Numbered from the stretch's first letter, positions 35,559 through 46,557 are shown. The stretch: 64,000 nucleotides of DNA from Bradyrhizobium prioriisuperbiae (GCF_032397745.1 NZ_CP135921.1:5444501-5508500); one strand, 5' to 3'. Notes: generated by a model not told the origin, from the letters alone. Numbers and translations are program-made.

Positions 35559-36405
35559 GGGCCCGTCCTCAATTAGAGGATTCCCCGGCAGATTATCGCG
35601 TGATTCATAGGCAGTCAGCTGATTCGGGAGCTGACAGATGCGCCGCTACGCCCTTCGGGACGATCAATGGGACAGGATCGAGGAGTTTTTGCCCGGCCGC
35701 AAAGGGCACGTTGGGGTCACCGCCAAGGACAATCGGCTGTTTGTCGAGGCGGTGCTGTACCGTTATCGCGCCGGGATTCCCTGGCGGGATTTGCCGGAGC
35801 GCTTTGGCGATCCGATCAAGGTTCACACGAGGTTTTCACGCTGGGCCAAGAGCGGTGTGTGGAAGAAGTTGTTTGAGATGCTGGCGAGCGATGCCGACAA
35901 TGAGTACGCGATGATCGACAGCACAATCGTGCGGGCGCATCAGCACAGTGCCGGGGCGCAAAAAAAGCGGGCGAAGACGAGGCGCTCGGGCGCAGCAAAG
36001 GCGGGTTAAGCACCAAGATTCATGCGCTCGTCGATGCGCTGGGCAATCCGCTAGGGTTCAAACTTACGCCCGGCCAGGCCCATGATTTGCAAGGCGCCGA
36101 TGCTCTGCTGCCGGACATGGCGGCCAATACCTTGCTGGCAGACAAGGCCTACGATGCCGACCAGCGGGTGATCGAACCGTTACTCGCCCGGGCAAAATCG
36201 GTCGTGATCCCGCCAAGAGGCCACCGCCAAATCCAGCGCGACTTCGATAAAGACGCCTACAAGGCGCGCCATCTCATCGAGAACTTCTTCTGCAAACTCA
36301 AGCAGTATCGCGCCATCGCAACCCGCTACGATAAAACTGCGAGAAATTTCCTTGCCGCAATCCACCTCGCCGCTGCTATCATTTGGCTCAATTGAGGACA
36401 GGCCC
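35559..36405 (+). mobile_element. IS5-family (IS427-type) insertion sequence
   Basis: Terminal inverted repeats GGGCCCGTCCTCAATTA (left, from 35559) and, on the right, the complement of GGGCCTGTCCTCAATTG (to 36405), two mismatches. Flanked by TA (or CTAG) on both sides, in line with the short target duplication of the IS427 group. Length about 847 bp. Inserted between two palindromic repeats (35466-35540 and 36407-36479). Confidence 0.9.
35638..36395 (+). CDS. IS5/IS427-type transposase produced by -1 frameshifting
   Basis: Two overlapping frames, 35638-36009 and the -1 frame ending at 36395, together encode one transposase of about 252 residues. The first carries RRYALRDDQWDRIEEFLPG and the first catalytic Asp in YAMIDSTIVRAHQH. 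The second carries KIHALVDALGNPLGF, the second Asp in LADKAYDAD and the Glu in HLIENFFCKLKQYRAIATRYDK. They meet at a canonical slippery heptamer A AAA AAG (35961-35967) in the zero frame, so the break is programmed and not decay. Both inverted repeats are intact, so the element is probably functional. Confidence 0.88.
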
Positions 36406-36406
36406 T

Positions 36407-36479
36407 AGTGCCCCTGATGCATCCGAAGTTCGTTTCAGAGGGAGCTGCGATGTCTCACGAACTTCGGATGCGGGGCACT
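36407..36479. repeat. Palindromic repeat (family B, copy 3)
   Basis: Outer arms AGTGCCCC (36407-36414) and GGGGCACT (36472-36479). Inner 15-bp perfect arms GCATCCGAAGTTCGT (36419-36433) and ACGAACTTCGGATGC (36457-36471). Shares ATCCGAAGTTCG with the copy at 743-815. It overlaps the last codons and stop of the minus-strand small gene at 36435. Confidence 0.88.
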
Positions 36480-36650
36480 CGTAACGCCGTGCTTGGCGAT
36501 CCATTTCGGCCCGGGCCCGCGCATGTAATATCGTGAGGGATGATAGGCCGGCGTCTTGCGGCCGGTGATGAACACCGTCAGTGCCTTGACCACGACGCCG
36601 AAGGCGCGCTCCAGCAGCGAGAGGGCGGCGGCTGCGAATTTCTGGACCAT
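36435..36650 (-). CDS. Small protein of unknown function with repeat-derived C-terminus
   Basis: 71 residues. ATG 36650 is preceded by GAGGAG at good spacing. The N-terminal half is a hydrophobic or amphipathic helix (VQKFAAAALSLLERAFGVVVKALTVFITG), the middle is basic and aromatic (RKTPAYHPSRYYMRGPGPKWIAKHG). The last about 14 residues (APHPKFVRHRSSL) are encoded by a family-B palindrome, which also supplies the stop codon. Not recognised as a known family; it could be membrane-associated. Confidence 0.6.
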   Translation of the reverse strand: MVQKFAAAALSLLERAFGVVVKALTVFITGRKTPAYHPSRYYMRGPGPKWIAKHGVTSAPHPKFVRHRSSL

Positions 36651-36789
36651 GACACGGCTCCTCGATCCCGAGCACTTAAGCGGCAAGCGCATAGGGATTC
36701 GAGACGGGAGCCGGGGCGGCGATATAAAGGCGGCATAAGTGCCGCGGACGTCGTGTGGTGACGTCACACGGAAGAACGAAGCGGCCGCC

Positions 36790-37707
36790 TTACCCCTTCG
36801 TCACGATCCGCCGGCAATGCTCCAGCGCCGAACGCACCAGGTTCTCGCTGGCTTCCGGGGTGCGGAAGGCGGAGTGGGCGGACAGTGTGACGTTGCGGAC
36901 TTTGGTCAGCGGGTGATCCTGCGGCAGCGGCTCGGTGTTGAACACGTCGAGGCCGGCGTGGCGCAGATGTCCCGAGGCGAGGGCCTCGATCATCGCGGCT
37001 TCGTCCACCAGCGCTGCGCGCGCCGTGTTGATCAGCAGCGCGCGGGGCCGGATCCGGGCGATGCGGTCGCGATTGAGGAAGCCGCGGGTGGCGTCGTTGA
37101 GCAGGAGATGCAGCGACAGCACGTGGCTGTCGGCGAGCAGGCGATCGAGCTCGACGAAGGTGACGCCCTTCACCTTGTCCTTTGGCGTCCGGTTCCAGGC
37201 CAGCACCTTCATGCCGCCGCCGCCGGCGATGCGCGCCACCTCGGCGGCGATGCCGCCGAAGCCGATCAGGCCCAGCGTCTTGCCGGTTAGCTGCATGCCG
37301 TCCTCGCGCAGCCATTGTCCGCCACGCATCTCGCGGTCCATCAGCGCGATGTCGCGCGCCGCCGCCCACATCAGGGCGATGGTCGCTTCCGCCACCGCGG
37401 TGTCGCCATAACCCTTGATGGTGTGCACGGTGATGCCGAGCTCGGCGAGCTCTTCCGGATTCATGTAGCTGCGTGCGCCGGTGCCGAGGAACACCACGTG
37501 CTGCAGCGTCTTGCACTGCTTCGCCACCGGCGTCGGCAACTGTGTGTGATCGATGATCGCGATCCTGGAATCGGCAAGGATCTTGGGCAGCGCTTCAGGC
37601 GCGATTTCCGGATCGCGATGGATCCGCACCGATGGATCGGCGTCTTTGAACTGGCGCTCGAATTCCTGCGCCATCGCTTCTTCGGCATCGACAAAGACTG
37701 CGACCAT
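36790..37707 (-). CDS. D-isomer-specific 2-hydroxyacid dehydrogenase (first of two)
   Basis: 305 residues. NAD-binding GLIGFGGIAAEVARIA near residue 150. The catalytic set is partly visible: Arg in NTARAALVDE (about 235), Glu in HAGLDVFNTEPL (about 262), and His in TLSAHSAFRT (about 283). Start: ATG 37707 with AGGGG seven bases upstream; an ATG at 37761 is less likely. Reduces a 2-oxoacid or oxidises a D-2-hydroxyacid. The NAD-binding loop reads GFGGIA in place of the usual GxGxxG. No clear operon partner. Confidence 0.88.
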   Translation of the reverse strand: MVAVFVDAEEAMAQEFERQFKDADPSVRIHRDPEIAPEALPKILADSRIAIIDHTQLPTPVAKQCKTLQHVVFLGTGARSYMNPEELAELGITVHTIKGYGDTAVAEATIALMWAAARDIALMDREMRGGQWLREDGMQLTGKTLGLIGFGGIAAEVARIAGGGGMKVLAWNRTPKDKVKGVTFVELDRLLADSHVLSLHLLLNDATRGFLNRDRIARIRPRALLINTARAALVDEAAMIEALASGHLRHAGLDVFNTEPLPQDHPLTKVRNVTLSAHSAFRTPEASENLVRSALEHCRRIVTKG

Positions 37708-37786
37708 CGGTGTCCCCTCATTACAGCCCGCAAAGGTGCAGCCGAAGTCGGTTGGCGTCAACGGCGAACGCGCGCTGCGATTGCGG

Positions 37787-38269
37787 TCAGATATCTCGCT
37801 CCCGCGAGATGCTGACGGTGGTGCCGGTCTTGCCGCCGGTGCAGCGGATGTCGAGCCGGCGATAGCGCGTCGCGATGGTGGTGCCGCGGAAGATGCCGAT
37901 GCGCTTGATGCAGCGGGCCGCGCCGTTCAGCGCGTCGTTGCGCGGAATGGTGAACACCAGCGCCGCGGCGCGGGCGACAAAGTCGTAGAACGCGTCCGAC
38001 GGCTTGCGGCTCTCGGTGGCGGCGAACACCTCGTTGGTGACATTGCGGCTGGCGCAGCCCAGCGACGCCCGTTTCACCGCCGGGTGCTGCAGGTTGATGA
38101 CGTTCGCCCCGGTCTTGCCGACGGCCAGGCCGTCGATCTGGCCCCTGAGCTGCTTGGCCAGGTCGTCGCAGGCGTCCGCCCGGGCCGCGGGTGCAACCAG
38201 CACCAGCAGGCCGAACACGACGAAGCCGGCTGCAAGCCGGCGCTGTGGAGAAAACGATGAAAAACCCAT
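37787..38269 (-). CDS. Secreted protein of unknown function
   Basis: 160 residues with a clear signal peptide (about residues 1-31, cleavage near ARADA). The mature part has four cysteines (DACDDL, GCAS, RCIKR and RCTGGK), so two disulfides are likely, and it is moderately basic. No family recognised. It is separated by about 80 bp from the hydroxyacid dehydrogenase on the same strand. Confidence 0.65.
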   Translation of the reverse strand: MGFSSFSPQRRLAAGFVVFGLLVLVAPAARADACDDLAKQLRGQIDGLAVGKTGANVINLQHPAVKRASLGCASRNVTNEVFAATESRKPSDAFYDFVARAAALVFTIPRNDALNGAARCIKRIGIFRGTTIATRYRRLDIRCTGGKTGTTVSISRERDI

Positions 38270-38449
38270 GAGACTCCCGGACGCGCATTAGAGCCCGGCC
38301 GCAGCGTATAACGCAAGCCCCTGCGCTGGCTTGGCTTTTCAGCCTCCACAGGTCTCTTCGGGATGGCCGGGCTGCTGTTTTGAACGCTTCAAAAGAGCCG
38401 GGAAAGAGCCTAGAAAGACGGCCAATCCGTTTCCTGTCGAGGCCCGCCC

Positions 38450-40089
<1,640 letters not shown>

Positions 40090-40093
<4 letters not shown>

Positions 40094-40428
40094 GGTCCTG
40101 TCCGACGTTCGCGGCGGGGATCGCGCTGCTGGCGCAGATGGCCATGGCAGGTTTAACGGCCGGTACCGCCATGGCCGGCTGTCGCGAGGATCACGTTGCG
40201 GCGGATCAGAATCTGCGCAAGGCGCGCGCCGGCATCGAGAAGGTCGCGGTGCAGGGCACTGATGCGGCGAAGTGCGCATCATACCGCCGCTACATCACTG
40301 CGCTCCGCGGACAGCGCGAGGTGATGGCCCGCTGCGACACCGGGCCGAACCAGTCCCGCAATGTGCAGACGATCGATACCGAGATCGCGAGCTTTGCCCA
40401 GCGGATGCGGGATCTCTGCAAGTGGTAG
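40090..40428 (+). CDS. Small secreted protein coupled to fumarase
   Basis: 112 residues. N-terminal signal peptide (about residues 1-29, ending TAMAG). The mature part is helical with three or four cysteines ([26 protein letters not shown]), pointing to disulfides in the periplasm. Its ATG overlaps the fumarase TGA (ATGA), so the two are translationally coupled, although the functional link is unclear. Family not recognised. Confidence 0.7.
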
Positions 40429-40471
40429 GGTCTCGCACAGGCGGCCAATCTACCCTGCAATTCGCCTGACA

Positions 40472-42658
40472 TCAGGTCGCATGTACCGACGCCAAATATC
40501 CAAGCTCCGCTGCCACGCGGGTCAGGACGCCGTCCCAGGCCTGCGGCTTCTCCTGTCGAAATAGTCGCAGGCCCGGATACCAGGGACTGTCTTCGCGGTC
40601 GCGCAGCCAGCGCCAGTCCCGCGCATAAGGCAGCAGCACCCAGACCGGGTGGCCCATGGCGCCAGCCAGGTGCGCCACCGAGGTGTCGACTGCGATGACG
40701 AGGTCGAGCGCGGCCACCGCGGCCGCGGTGTCGGCAAAGTCACCAAGCCCTGGCGCAAGATCGATCACATCGGAACCAAGTGAGGCGAGTACCGGCACGT
40801 CAGCGGGCCGCGGCTCCTTCTGAAGACTGTAGAGCTGCACGCCCGGCATGACGAGGCGCGGCAGCACCGCGTCCGCCGCCAGCGAGCGATACCGGTCGTC
40901 CTTGTGGGTCGGGCTCCCGGCCCAGACGATCCCGACCTTCAACGCGGCTACGTTGTGGAAAGCGCGGCGCCAGGTTTCGACTTTTGCCGGATCGGCACGA
41001 AGATACGGAACGTCGGATGGAATGGACTCAATCGTGGTGCCGAACACGTACGGCAGATCCATCAGTGGCAACTGCAGGTCGAACGGCGGCAGTGCCGCGC
41101 CGCGGGGAATCGCCGTGATGCCCGGGAGCTGCTGCAGCAGCGGCACCAGCGTGGCCTGGACGTGCAGCACGATTGTCCCGCCCCGGGCCGCAACCATCGG
41201 CAGATAGCGCACGAACTGCAGGACGTCACCGATCCCCTGTTCGGAAAACAGCAGCAGCGTCCGGTCGATAAACTGCTCGCCCTGCCACTCCGGGGCACTG
41301 AAATCCTGCATGCTGCTGAACAAGGTCGTGCATCGACGTCTCCAACGATAGTCCAAGAAGCCATTCTGGAGATCGCCGCATATCAGCAGCAGATGCGAAT
41401 GATTGAAGCGCACCAGCGGATGCTCTGCCGCAAGCGCAACGGCACGATGCGAGACCTCAAGCGCCTGGTCGATCTCTCCCTTGCTGAACAGGATCGTTGC
41501 CAGATTGCTGCGTATCAACGGATGCTCCGGCGCCAGCGCAACAGCGCGTTGCGAGGCGGCAAGCGCTTCTTCAATCGTTCCCGTCTCGTGCAGGGCGACC
41601 GCGAGATTGGCATAACCGTCAGCGTCGTTGGGGTCGGCCGCGATCGCACGACGATACGCTCCGATCGCTGCTTCGATGTCGTTCTTCCGTTCGAGAATGA
41701 CGCCCCGGTTGACATGCGCCTTGGCATAGTCCGGATCGAGCGCCAGTGCGCGCTCGCAGGCGGCCGCCGCTTCGTCGAACCTGCCGAGATCACACAGGCA
41801 GGCGCTGAGATTGTTGTGGATCGTGACGTCAGTCGGATCGATCGTTGTGACCCCCCGATAGATCCCGGCCGCGTCCGCAGTGCGTCCGGCCTCGTGCAGG
41901 GCCCGCCCAAACTGCTTCAGCGCTGCCATATCATTCGGGACCAGTTCCACGGCCCGCCCATAATGGACGAGCGCGTCGTTCAGCCTGGCTTGCTGATGGA
42001 GTGCGGCTCCAAGCATGCCATGCACCCCAGGATCGTCCGGATCGAAGGCCAAGGCCTGGCGATAGGCGGCCGTCGCATCATCGGACCTGCGCTGCTCCAT
42101 GAGCAGATGACCCAGATTGCGCCAGGCGCGGGGGTATGCAGGATTGTGTGCAATCAGGGCGCGATAAGCCTCCTCTGCCTCGGCCGGCCGTCCGGCGGCC
42201 GCGAGAGCGATGGCAAGATTGAAGCGTGCGCGAACCAAATTCGGATCGAGCTCGATCGCGCGACGATAGGCTGAAGCGGCGTCAGCGAAACGCATCAGAT
42301 CGACCAGTGCGGTGCCGAGTTTGACGTGCAGGCCGGCGTCACGCGGCCTCAATGTGACGGCGCGTTGGAATGCGGCAAGCGCGCCGTCCCGTTCACCTTT
42401 GACGGCCAAGGCGTCGCCGAGCGTCACCAGCGCCGGCACGTAATCCGGATCCAGGCCAAACACGCGGCCGAGCAGCGCGATGCCCTCTGCCGTGCGATCG
42501 GCTGAAAAAGCAATGACGGACGCAAGGTGAAGCGCCGGAATGTGGTCAGGGCGTGCGACAAGGATATCGCCGCATAGAACGGCCGCCGGCTCCCGGCGGC
42601 CCGCATTGTAATGTTCGGCGGCCTTACCCAACATCAGATCAACTGCAGCCACTGTCAT
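40472..42658 (-). CDS. TPR-repeat protein with GT9-like C-terminal domain (second of tandem pair)
   Basis: 728 residues. Residues about 5-420 are consecutive tetratricopeptide repeats (around 11), with the 34-residue spacing marked by recurrent AxxAYRRAIxLDPN-type ends. The last about 280 residues form a glycosyltransferase-family-9-like domain: LLLFSEQGIGDVLQFVRYLPMV, KVGIVWAGSPTHKDDRYRSL, VIDLAPGLGDFADTAAAVAALDLVIAVDTSVAHLAGAMGHPVWVLLP. Such proteins are inferred to modify cell-surface or flagellar glycans, but this is not shown. The start overlaps the stop of the preceding paralogue (ATGA at 42655-42658). Confidence 0.87.
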   Translation of the reverse strand: MTVAAVDLMLGKAAEHYNAGRREPAAVLCGDILVARPDHIPALHLASVIAFSADRTAEGIALLGRVFGLDPDYVPALVTLGDALAVKGERDGALAAFQRAVTLRPRDAGLHVKLGTALVDLMRFADAASAYRRAIELDPNLVRARFNLAIALAAAGRPAEAEEAYRALIAHNPAYPRAWRNLGHLLMEQRRSDDATAAYRQALAFDPDDPGVHGMLGAALHQQARLNDALVHYGRAVELVPNDMAALKQFGRALHEAGRTADAAGIYRGVTTIDPTDVTIHNNLSACLCDLGRFDEAAAACERALALDPDYAKAHVNRGVILERKNDIEAAIGAYRRAIAADPNDADGYANLAVALHETGTIEEALAASQRAVALAPEHPLIRSNLATILFSKGEIDQALEVSHRAVALAAEHPLVRFNHSHLLLICGDLQNGFLDYRWRRRCTTLFSSMQDFSAPEWQGEQFIDRTLLLFSEQGIGDVLQFVRYLPMVAARGGTIVLHVQATLVPLLQQLPGITAIPRGAALPPFDLQLPLMDLPYVFGTTIESIPSDVPYLRADPAKVETWRRAFHNVAALKVGIVWAGSPTHKDDRYRSLAADAVLPRLVMPGVQLYSLQKEPRPADVPVLASLGSDVIDLAPGLGDFADTAAAVAALDLVIAVDTSVAHLAGAMGHPVWVLLPYARDWRWLRDREDSPWYPGLRLFRQEKPQAWDGVLTRVAAELGYLASVHAT

Positions 42659-44613
42659 CCCCCAACCACCTTGCCGGTGGCGCCGGGCGGCCAGAGGAGA
42701 TCGCGTTCGCTATTGACCACGCAGGCGAGTTCCGCGGACACCCGCGCAATGACATTATCCCAGGCCTGCGGCGCACGCTGACGGAACAACCGCATGCCTG
42801 GATACCAGGGGCTGTCCTCCCGGTCACGCAGCCAGCGCCAATCGAGGGCATGAGGGAGCAGAACCCAGACTGGACGACCAAGCGCTCCCGCCAGATGCGC
42901 GACTGACGTATCGACCGCGATGACCAGGTCGAGGGCCGTGACCGCGGCCGCGGTATCGGAAAAGTCGCCAAGTGCCGGCGCCAGATCGACGATGTTCCGG
43001 CCCAGACCTTCGACGGCTTGTGCATCGGCGGCGCGAGTGTCCTTCTGAAGGCTGTAAAGCTTGACACCCGGCATCACCAGCTGGGGCAGCAGCTTTTCCG
43101 CCGCCAGCGAGCGCAGGCGGTCGCCCTTGTGCCTCGGATTGCCGGCCCAGACGACGCCAACCTTCAGCGAAGCCTCGTCGTCCAGAGCCTGGCGCCATTG
43201 CGCAAGTTTCCCTGCATCCGGATGGAGATAAGGAATGGCGGCAGGAATGGTGTCGAGGGTGGTGCCAAACACGCGCGGCAAGCCGATCAGCGGCAAGTGC
43301 AGATCGAACCGCGGCAACGGCTCGCCGCGGGCAACGACAGTCACGTCCAGGTGCGTGCGCAGGAGCGGCACGAGCGCAGGCTGAACCTGCAGCACGATCG
43401 ATCCGCCCATCTGCGCGGCTATCGGCAGATAGCGAACGAATTGCAAGGTATCGCCAAGGCCCGCTTCGGTATGGAGCAACAGCGTGTGCCCCGCGAACGA
43501 CTCGCCCTGCCATTCAGGTTCGGCAAAGGCGGGATAGCCTTCCGACCATTCCTTGCATTTGTGGCCCCAGCGAAGCTCTTCGAAGCCGCTTGCTAGGTGG
43601 CCGTTCATCAGCAGAACATGGGCATGATTGAAGCGGACCAGCGGGTCATCCGGATCGAGGGCCACGGCCTGGTGCGACGCTGCGAGCGATTCGTCCAGTG
43701 CGCCTACGATGCGCAACGTGACAGCGAGATTGGAGTGGCCTTTGGCGTAGGTTGGGTCCGCGGCGACGGCACGCTGATGCGCGGTGAGGGCGTCCTTGAA
43801 CCGGCCCTGAGCGTCGAGGATGATACCGAGATTAGTGCAGGCCGGTGCATGGTTCGCACCAAGCCGCAGCGCGTGTTGACACGCGTCCATTGCCTCATCC
43901 TGCTGCCCCAGGTCACAGAGACAGCCGGCGAGGTTGGTCAGGGCCGTGACGGCGCTGGAACCACGGTCAGAAACCTGCCTGTCGCGATCGCATGGCTCAT
44001 CCTTGAGCGCGTTGCGATAGGCGGTCACGGCCTCCTCGAGCTTGTTCTGATCTGCGAGCAAATTCCCAAGATTGATCCAGGCGTCCTGATGACAGGGATC
44101 GCGCTCGATCACGGCGCGGTACATCTGCTCGGCCTCCGTCGCCCGGACTTGTTTGGCCAATGATGTCGCAAGGTTGAAACGCGCCTGGACCAGATTCGGA
44201 TCGAGCGCGAGTGCGCGGCGGTAGGCCGCCTCCGCCTCGGGAAAGCGCGATAGCTCTGATAGCGCAACACCGAGCTTGCCATGGAGGCCTGCGTCGAGCG
44301 GCCGCAGCGCGATCGCCCGCTGAAATACAGCCACAGCACCTTCGTCCTCACCCTTGATGGCGAGCGCGTCGCCAAGTGTGGAGAGCGCAGGCACGTGATT
44401 CGGATCGCGGCGGAGCACCGGGCCGAGGAGTTCGCGGCCGTCCTCCATCCGGCCCTCCGCGAAGGCGATCACGGAAGCGAGGTGCAGCGCCGGCAAATGA
44501 TGCGGATGTGCTGCAAGAATGTCGGCGCACAGCATGCCTGCGCGCTGGGGGCTGCCTGCATTGTAATGCTCGGCCGCCTGCACCAGCAGCCGATGCGTTT
44601 CTGCAGTCCCCAC
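42655..44613 (-). CDS. TPR-repeat protein with GT9-like C-terminal domain (first of tandem pair)
   Basis: 652 residues from GTG 44613. This start makes the N-terminus align residue for residue with the paralogue (both reach AAEHYNAG at position 13-20) and has a purine-rich GGGGGG upstream. An ATG 22 codons earlier lacks a ribosome site. Domain order is the same: about nine TPRs, then GLGDTLQFVRYLPIAAQ, KVGVVWAGNPRHKGDRLRSL and AVDTSVAHLAGALGRPVWVLLPHALDWRW. The segment DEPCDRDRQVSDRGSSAV interrupts the TPR register near residue 218, unlike the paralogue. Confidence 0.86.
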   Translation of the reverse strand: MGTAETHRLLVQAAEHYNAGSPQRAGMLCADILAAHPHHLPALHLASVIAFAEGRMEDGRELLGPVLRRDPNHVPALSTLGDALAIKGEDEGAVAVFQRAIALRPLDAGLHGKLGVALSELSRFPEAEAAYRRALALDPNLVQARFNLATSLAKQVRATEAEQMYRAVIERDPCHQDAWINLGNLLADQNKLEEAVTAYRNALKDEPCDRDRQVSDRGSSAVTALTNLAGCLCDLGQQDEAMDACQHALRLGANHAPACTNLGIILDAQGRFKDALTAHQRAVAADPTYAKGHSNLAVTLRIVGALDESLAASHQAVALDPDDPLVRFNHAHVLLMNGHLASGFEELRWGHKCKEWSEGYPAFAEPEWQGESFAGHTLLLHTEAGLGDTLQFVRYLPIAAQMGGSIVLQVQPALVPLLRTHLDVTVVARGEPLPRFDLHLPLIGLPRVFGTTLDTIPAAIPYLHPDAGKLAQWRQALDDEASLKVGVVWAGNPRHKGDRLRSLAAEKLLPQLVMPGVKLYSLQKDTRAADAQAVEGLGRNIVDLAPALGDFSDTAAAVTALDLVIAVDTSVAHLAGALGRPVWVLLPHALDWRWLRDREDSPWYPGMRLFRQRAPQAWDNVIARVSAELACVVNSERDLLWPPGATGKVVGG

Positions 44614-45046
44614 GCTTGCCCCCCGCGGTTGTAGAACGAAGGTTAAACGCGCGGTGGCGCCGATTCCGGCGGTCAACATCCCGGATCAAATTCATCATCC
44701 ACGGCGTGTCCCGCGGTTGCGGCGGACCGGCAATTCGCGCGGCGCGCGTTACCCGTGTGAATGATGGTTCACGCCGGTGGATGCGCATCCAAGGCGCCGC
44801 TGAACCTTATTCCGAGATGCGGCGACTTACTCCCTGAGACCGTCAGGGTCTTGTTGTTGAGCGTGGTGAAGCCCCGCACCGGATTGCGAAAATAAAGATT
44901 CCTGTTTGCGCAGGATGAGAAGATTTTCGCCGCGACCCACTCGATAAGTGCACCGGCCCGATATTGCCGGGCCGCACGATGTCGGTGGACTGTTATCCGG
45001 GAAGGACAGGATCGGACATCAAGTTGCTTGATGGAGGATACTGATT
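44614..45046. other. Gap between the TPR operon and the Ig-repeat gene
   Basis: Divergent gap of about 430 bp. A hairpin CGGCCCG / CGGGCCG with a short loop lies around 44955-44975. No coding region could be supported. Confidence 0.35.
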
Positions 45047-45826
45047 TTGCGACCGCAATTGCCTCCGCGCGCCGTGCGCGGCACTCACTTGAGCCATGTT
45101 TCCTTTCATCTGAAATCCGCAGCGTTCGCGGTCTTCTGCATTGTTGTCTTGATCGTGCTGGTGTGGGTGAATGCCGCGCGCGCCCAGAGCGAAATCATCA
45201 GTGTCACGACAACCACAAGCATCACCACATCGGTCAATCCGGTCGCCCCCGACAGTGTCGTGACGTTGACCGCGCGGGTCGAGGCCGATCATGGCGGCGT
45301 GCCCGGCGGCAGCATCGATTTCTTCGATGAATCGACGATGGTGTGGCTGGGACGCGCGGAGGTCGCATCACCTTCGATTACCGTGGCCAACCTGTCTCCA
45401 GGCGCGCATCCGATCCGTGCGCACTACAGCGGCGCCACGGCGTTTCTCCCGTTCATTGCCATGCCGAGTTCCTCCGCGATCCTGATCCAGCATGTGCGGA
45501 CCGTTCCGCGGCTGGAACTGTCGACCTCGTACAATCCGAGCACGCCGGGCGAGCCGTTGACACTGGTCGCCAGGGTCAGTGCGGGATTGCCCAAACCAAC
45601 CGGCACGGTGACGTTCCGGGATGGCGAACGGATCCTCGCCGCCGGCATCCGGCTCGGCCACGACGGACGCGCTGCCTTCATCACCTCGGCGCTGTCCGGC
45701 GGGATGCATCTGCTCAGCGCGGAGTATGAGGGGGACCTGGCGTTTGCAAAGGTGATCGCCACGGTGCGGCAGGATGTCGGGGAGGGTCCGGTCGAATCGT
45801 TCAAGGTCGGCCGCGTACAGGACTGA
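45047..45826 (+). CDS. Secreted protein with bacterial Ig-like repeats
   Basis: 259 residues. TTG start at 45047, chosen because GGAGGA (45034-45039) stands seven bases upstream and no ATG fits. A hydrophobic signal segment lies at about residues 24-44, ending AARAQS. Two immunoglobulin-like domains of the Big_3 type follow, each with VxPxxxVTLTARV...GGxIxFFD and a GAHPIRAHYSG / GMHLLSAEYEG ending. Such domains occur in surface or adhesion proteins. It is short, with only two repeats and no visible anchor. Confidence 0.72.
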   Translation: MRPQLPPRAVRGTHLSHVSFHLKSAAFAVFCIVVLIVLVWVNAARAQSEIISVTTTTSITTSVNPVAPDSVVTLTARVEADHGGVPGGSIDFFDESTMVWLGRAEVASPSITVANLSPGAHPIRAHYSGATAFLPFIAMPSSSAILIQHVRTVPRLELSTSYNPSTPGEPLTLVARVSAGLPKPTGTVTFRDGERILAAGIRLGHDGRAAFITSALSGGMHLLSAEYEGDLAFAKVIATVRQDVGEGPVESFKVGRVQD

Positions 45827-45882
45827 CCAGCTTTATCGAACCAGCATCTTGACCCGTACCCGCGGGTTTCCGACAAAACCGA

Positions 45883-46557
45883 ATGACTGTCGCGATCGGT
45901 CTTGATGGCTTCCGGAACGGGTGGGTGGCGGTCGAAATCGCCGGCCGCCGGCGCAAGATCGTGTTTCTGAGCGACATCGCCGAACTGCTGGAGCGGCCGT
46001 TCGACCGCGCCGGGATCGACATTCCGATCGGCCTGCCGGACAGCGGCGACCGGTCCTGCGATCTCGCGGCGCGGGCGCTGCTGCGGCCCCACGCCTCGCG
46101 GGTGTTCACCGGTGCCCGCCGCGGCTTGTGGGAGTTTCGCTCGCAAGGCGAGGCCAATCGCGCGCTGAAGGCGCGCGGTGAGAAGATGGCATCGATCCAG
46201 CTGTGGAATCTCGGGCCGAAGATCATGCAGGTCGATGCGGCGATGACGCCTCGGTTGCAGCGACGGATCGTCGAGGTGCATCCCGAACTGGTGTTCTGGC
46301 GTCTCAATGGCCATCGGCCGCTACCGGCCAAGACGACGGAGCAGGGCGTGGCGCTGCGCCGTGAGCTGCTGATGACCGATGGCTTCACAGGTCTCGGCGA
46401 TTGGCTTGAGCATGAACGTATCGGGAAGGGTGCCAAGGTCGACGACGTGCTGGACGCCTGCGCTGTCGCCATCGCCGCGCGTGATGGACGCCATTGCCTT
46501 CCCGAAGGCCGGGCGCTGAAGGACGCGCGCGGCCTGAAGATGCAGATCTGGTACTAG
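45883..46557 (+). CDS. DUF429-domain protein
   Basis: 224 residues. The DUF429 pattern is clear: VAIGLDGFRNGWVAVEI at the start (RNase-H-like first strand with Asp), IDIPIGLPDSGDRSCDLAARALL, RVFTGARRGLWEF, QLWNLGPKIMQVDAAM and EVHPELVFWRLNG. The conserved acidic residues suggest a nuclease-like fold, but no activity is established for the family. Its stop overlaps the convergent neighbour's stop by 4 bp. Confidence 0.85.
   Translation: MTVAIGLDGFRNGWVAVEIAGRRRKIVFLSDIAELLERPFDRAGIDIPIGLPDSGDRSCDLAARALLRPHASRVFTGARRGLWEFRSQGEANRALKARGEKMASIQLWNLGPKIMQVDAAMTPRLQRRIVEVHPELVFWRLNGHRPLPAKTTEQGVALRRELLMTDGFTGLGDWLEHERIGKGAKVDDVLDACAVAIAARDGRHCLPEGRALKDARGLKMQIWY

Noticed and set aside
44837..44910. 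Short minus-strand stretch reading RNPVRGFTTLNNKTLTVSG
   Set aside because: It looks protein-like but has no start, no ribosome site and only about 20 codons. It may be a gene remnant, but cannot be supported.
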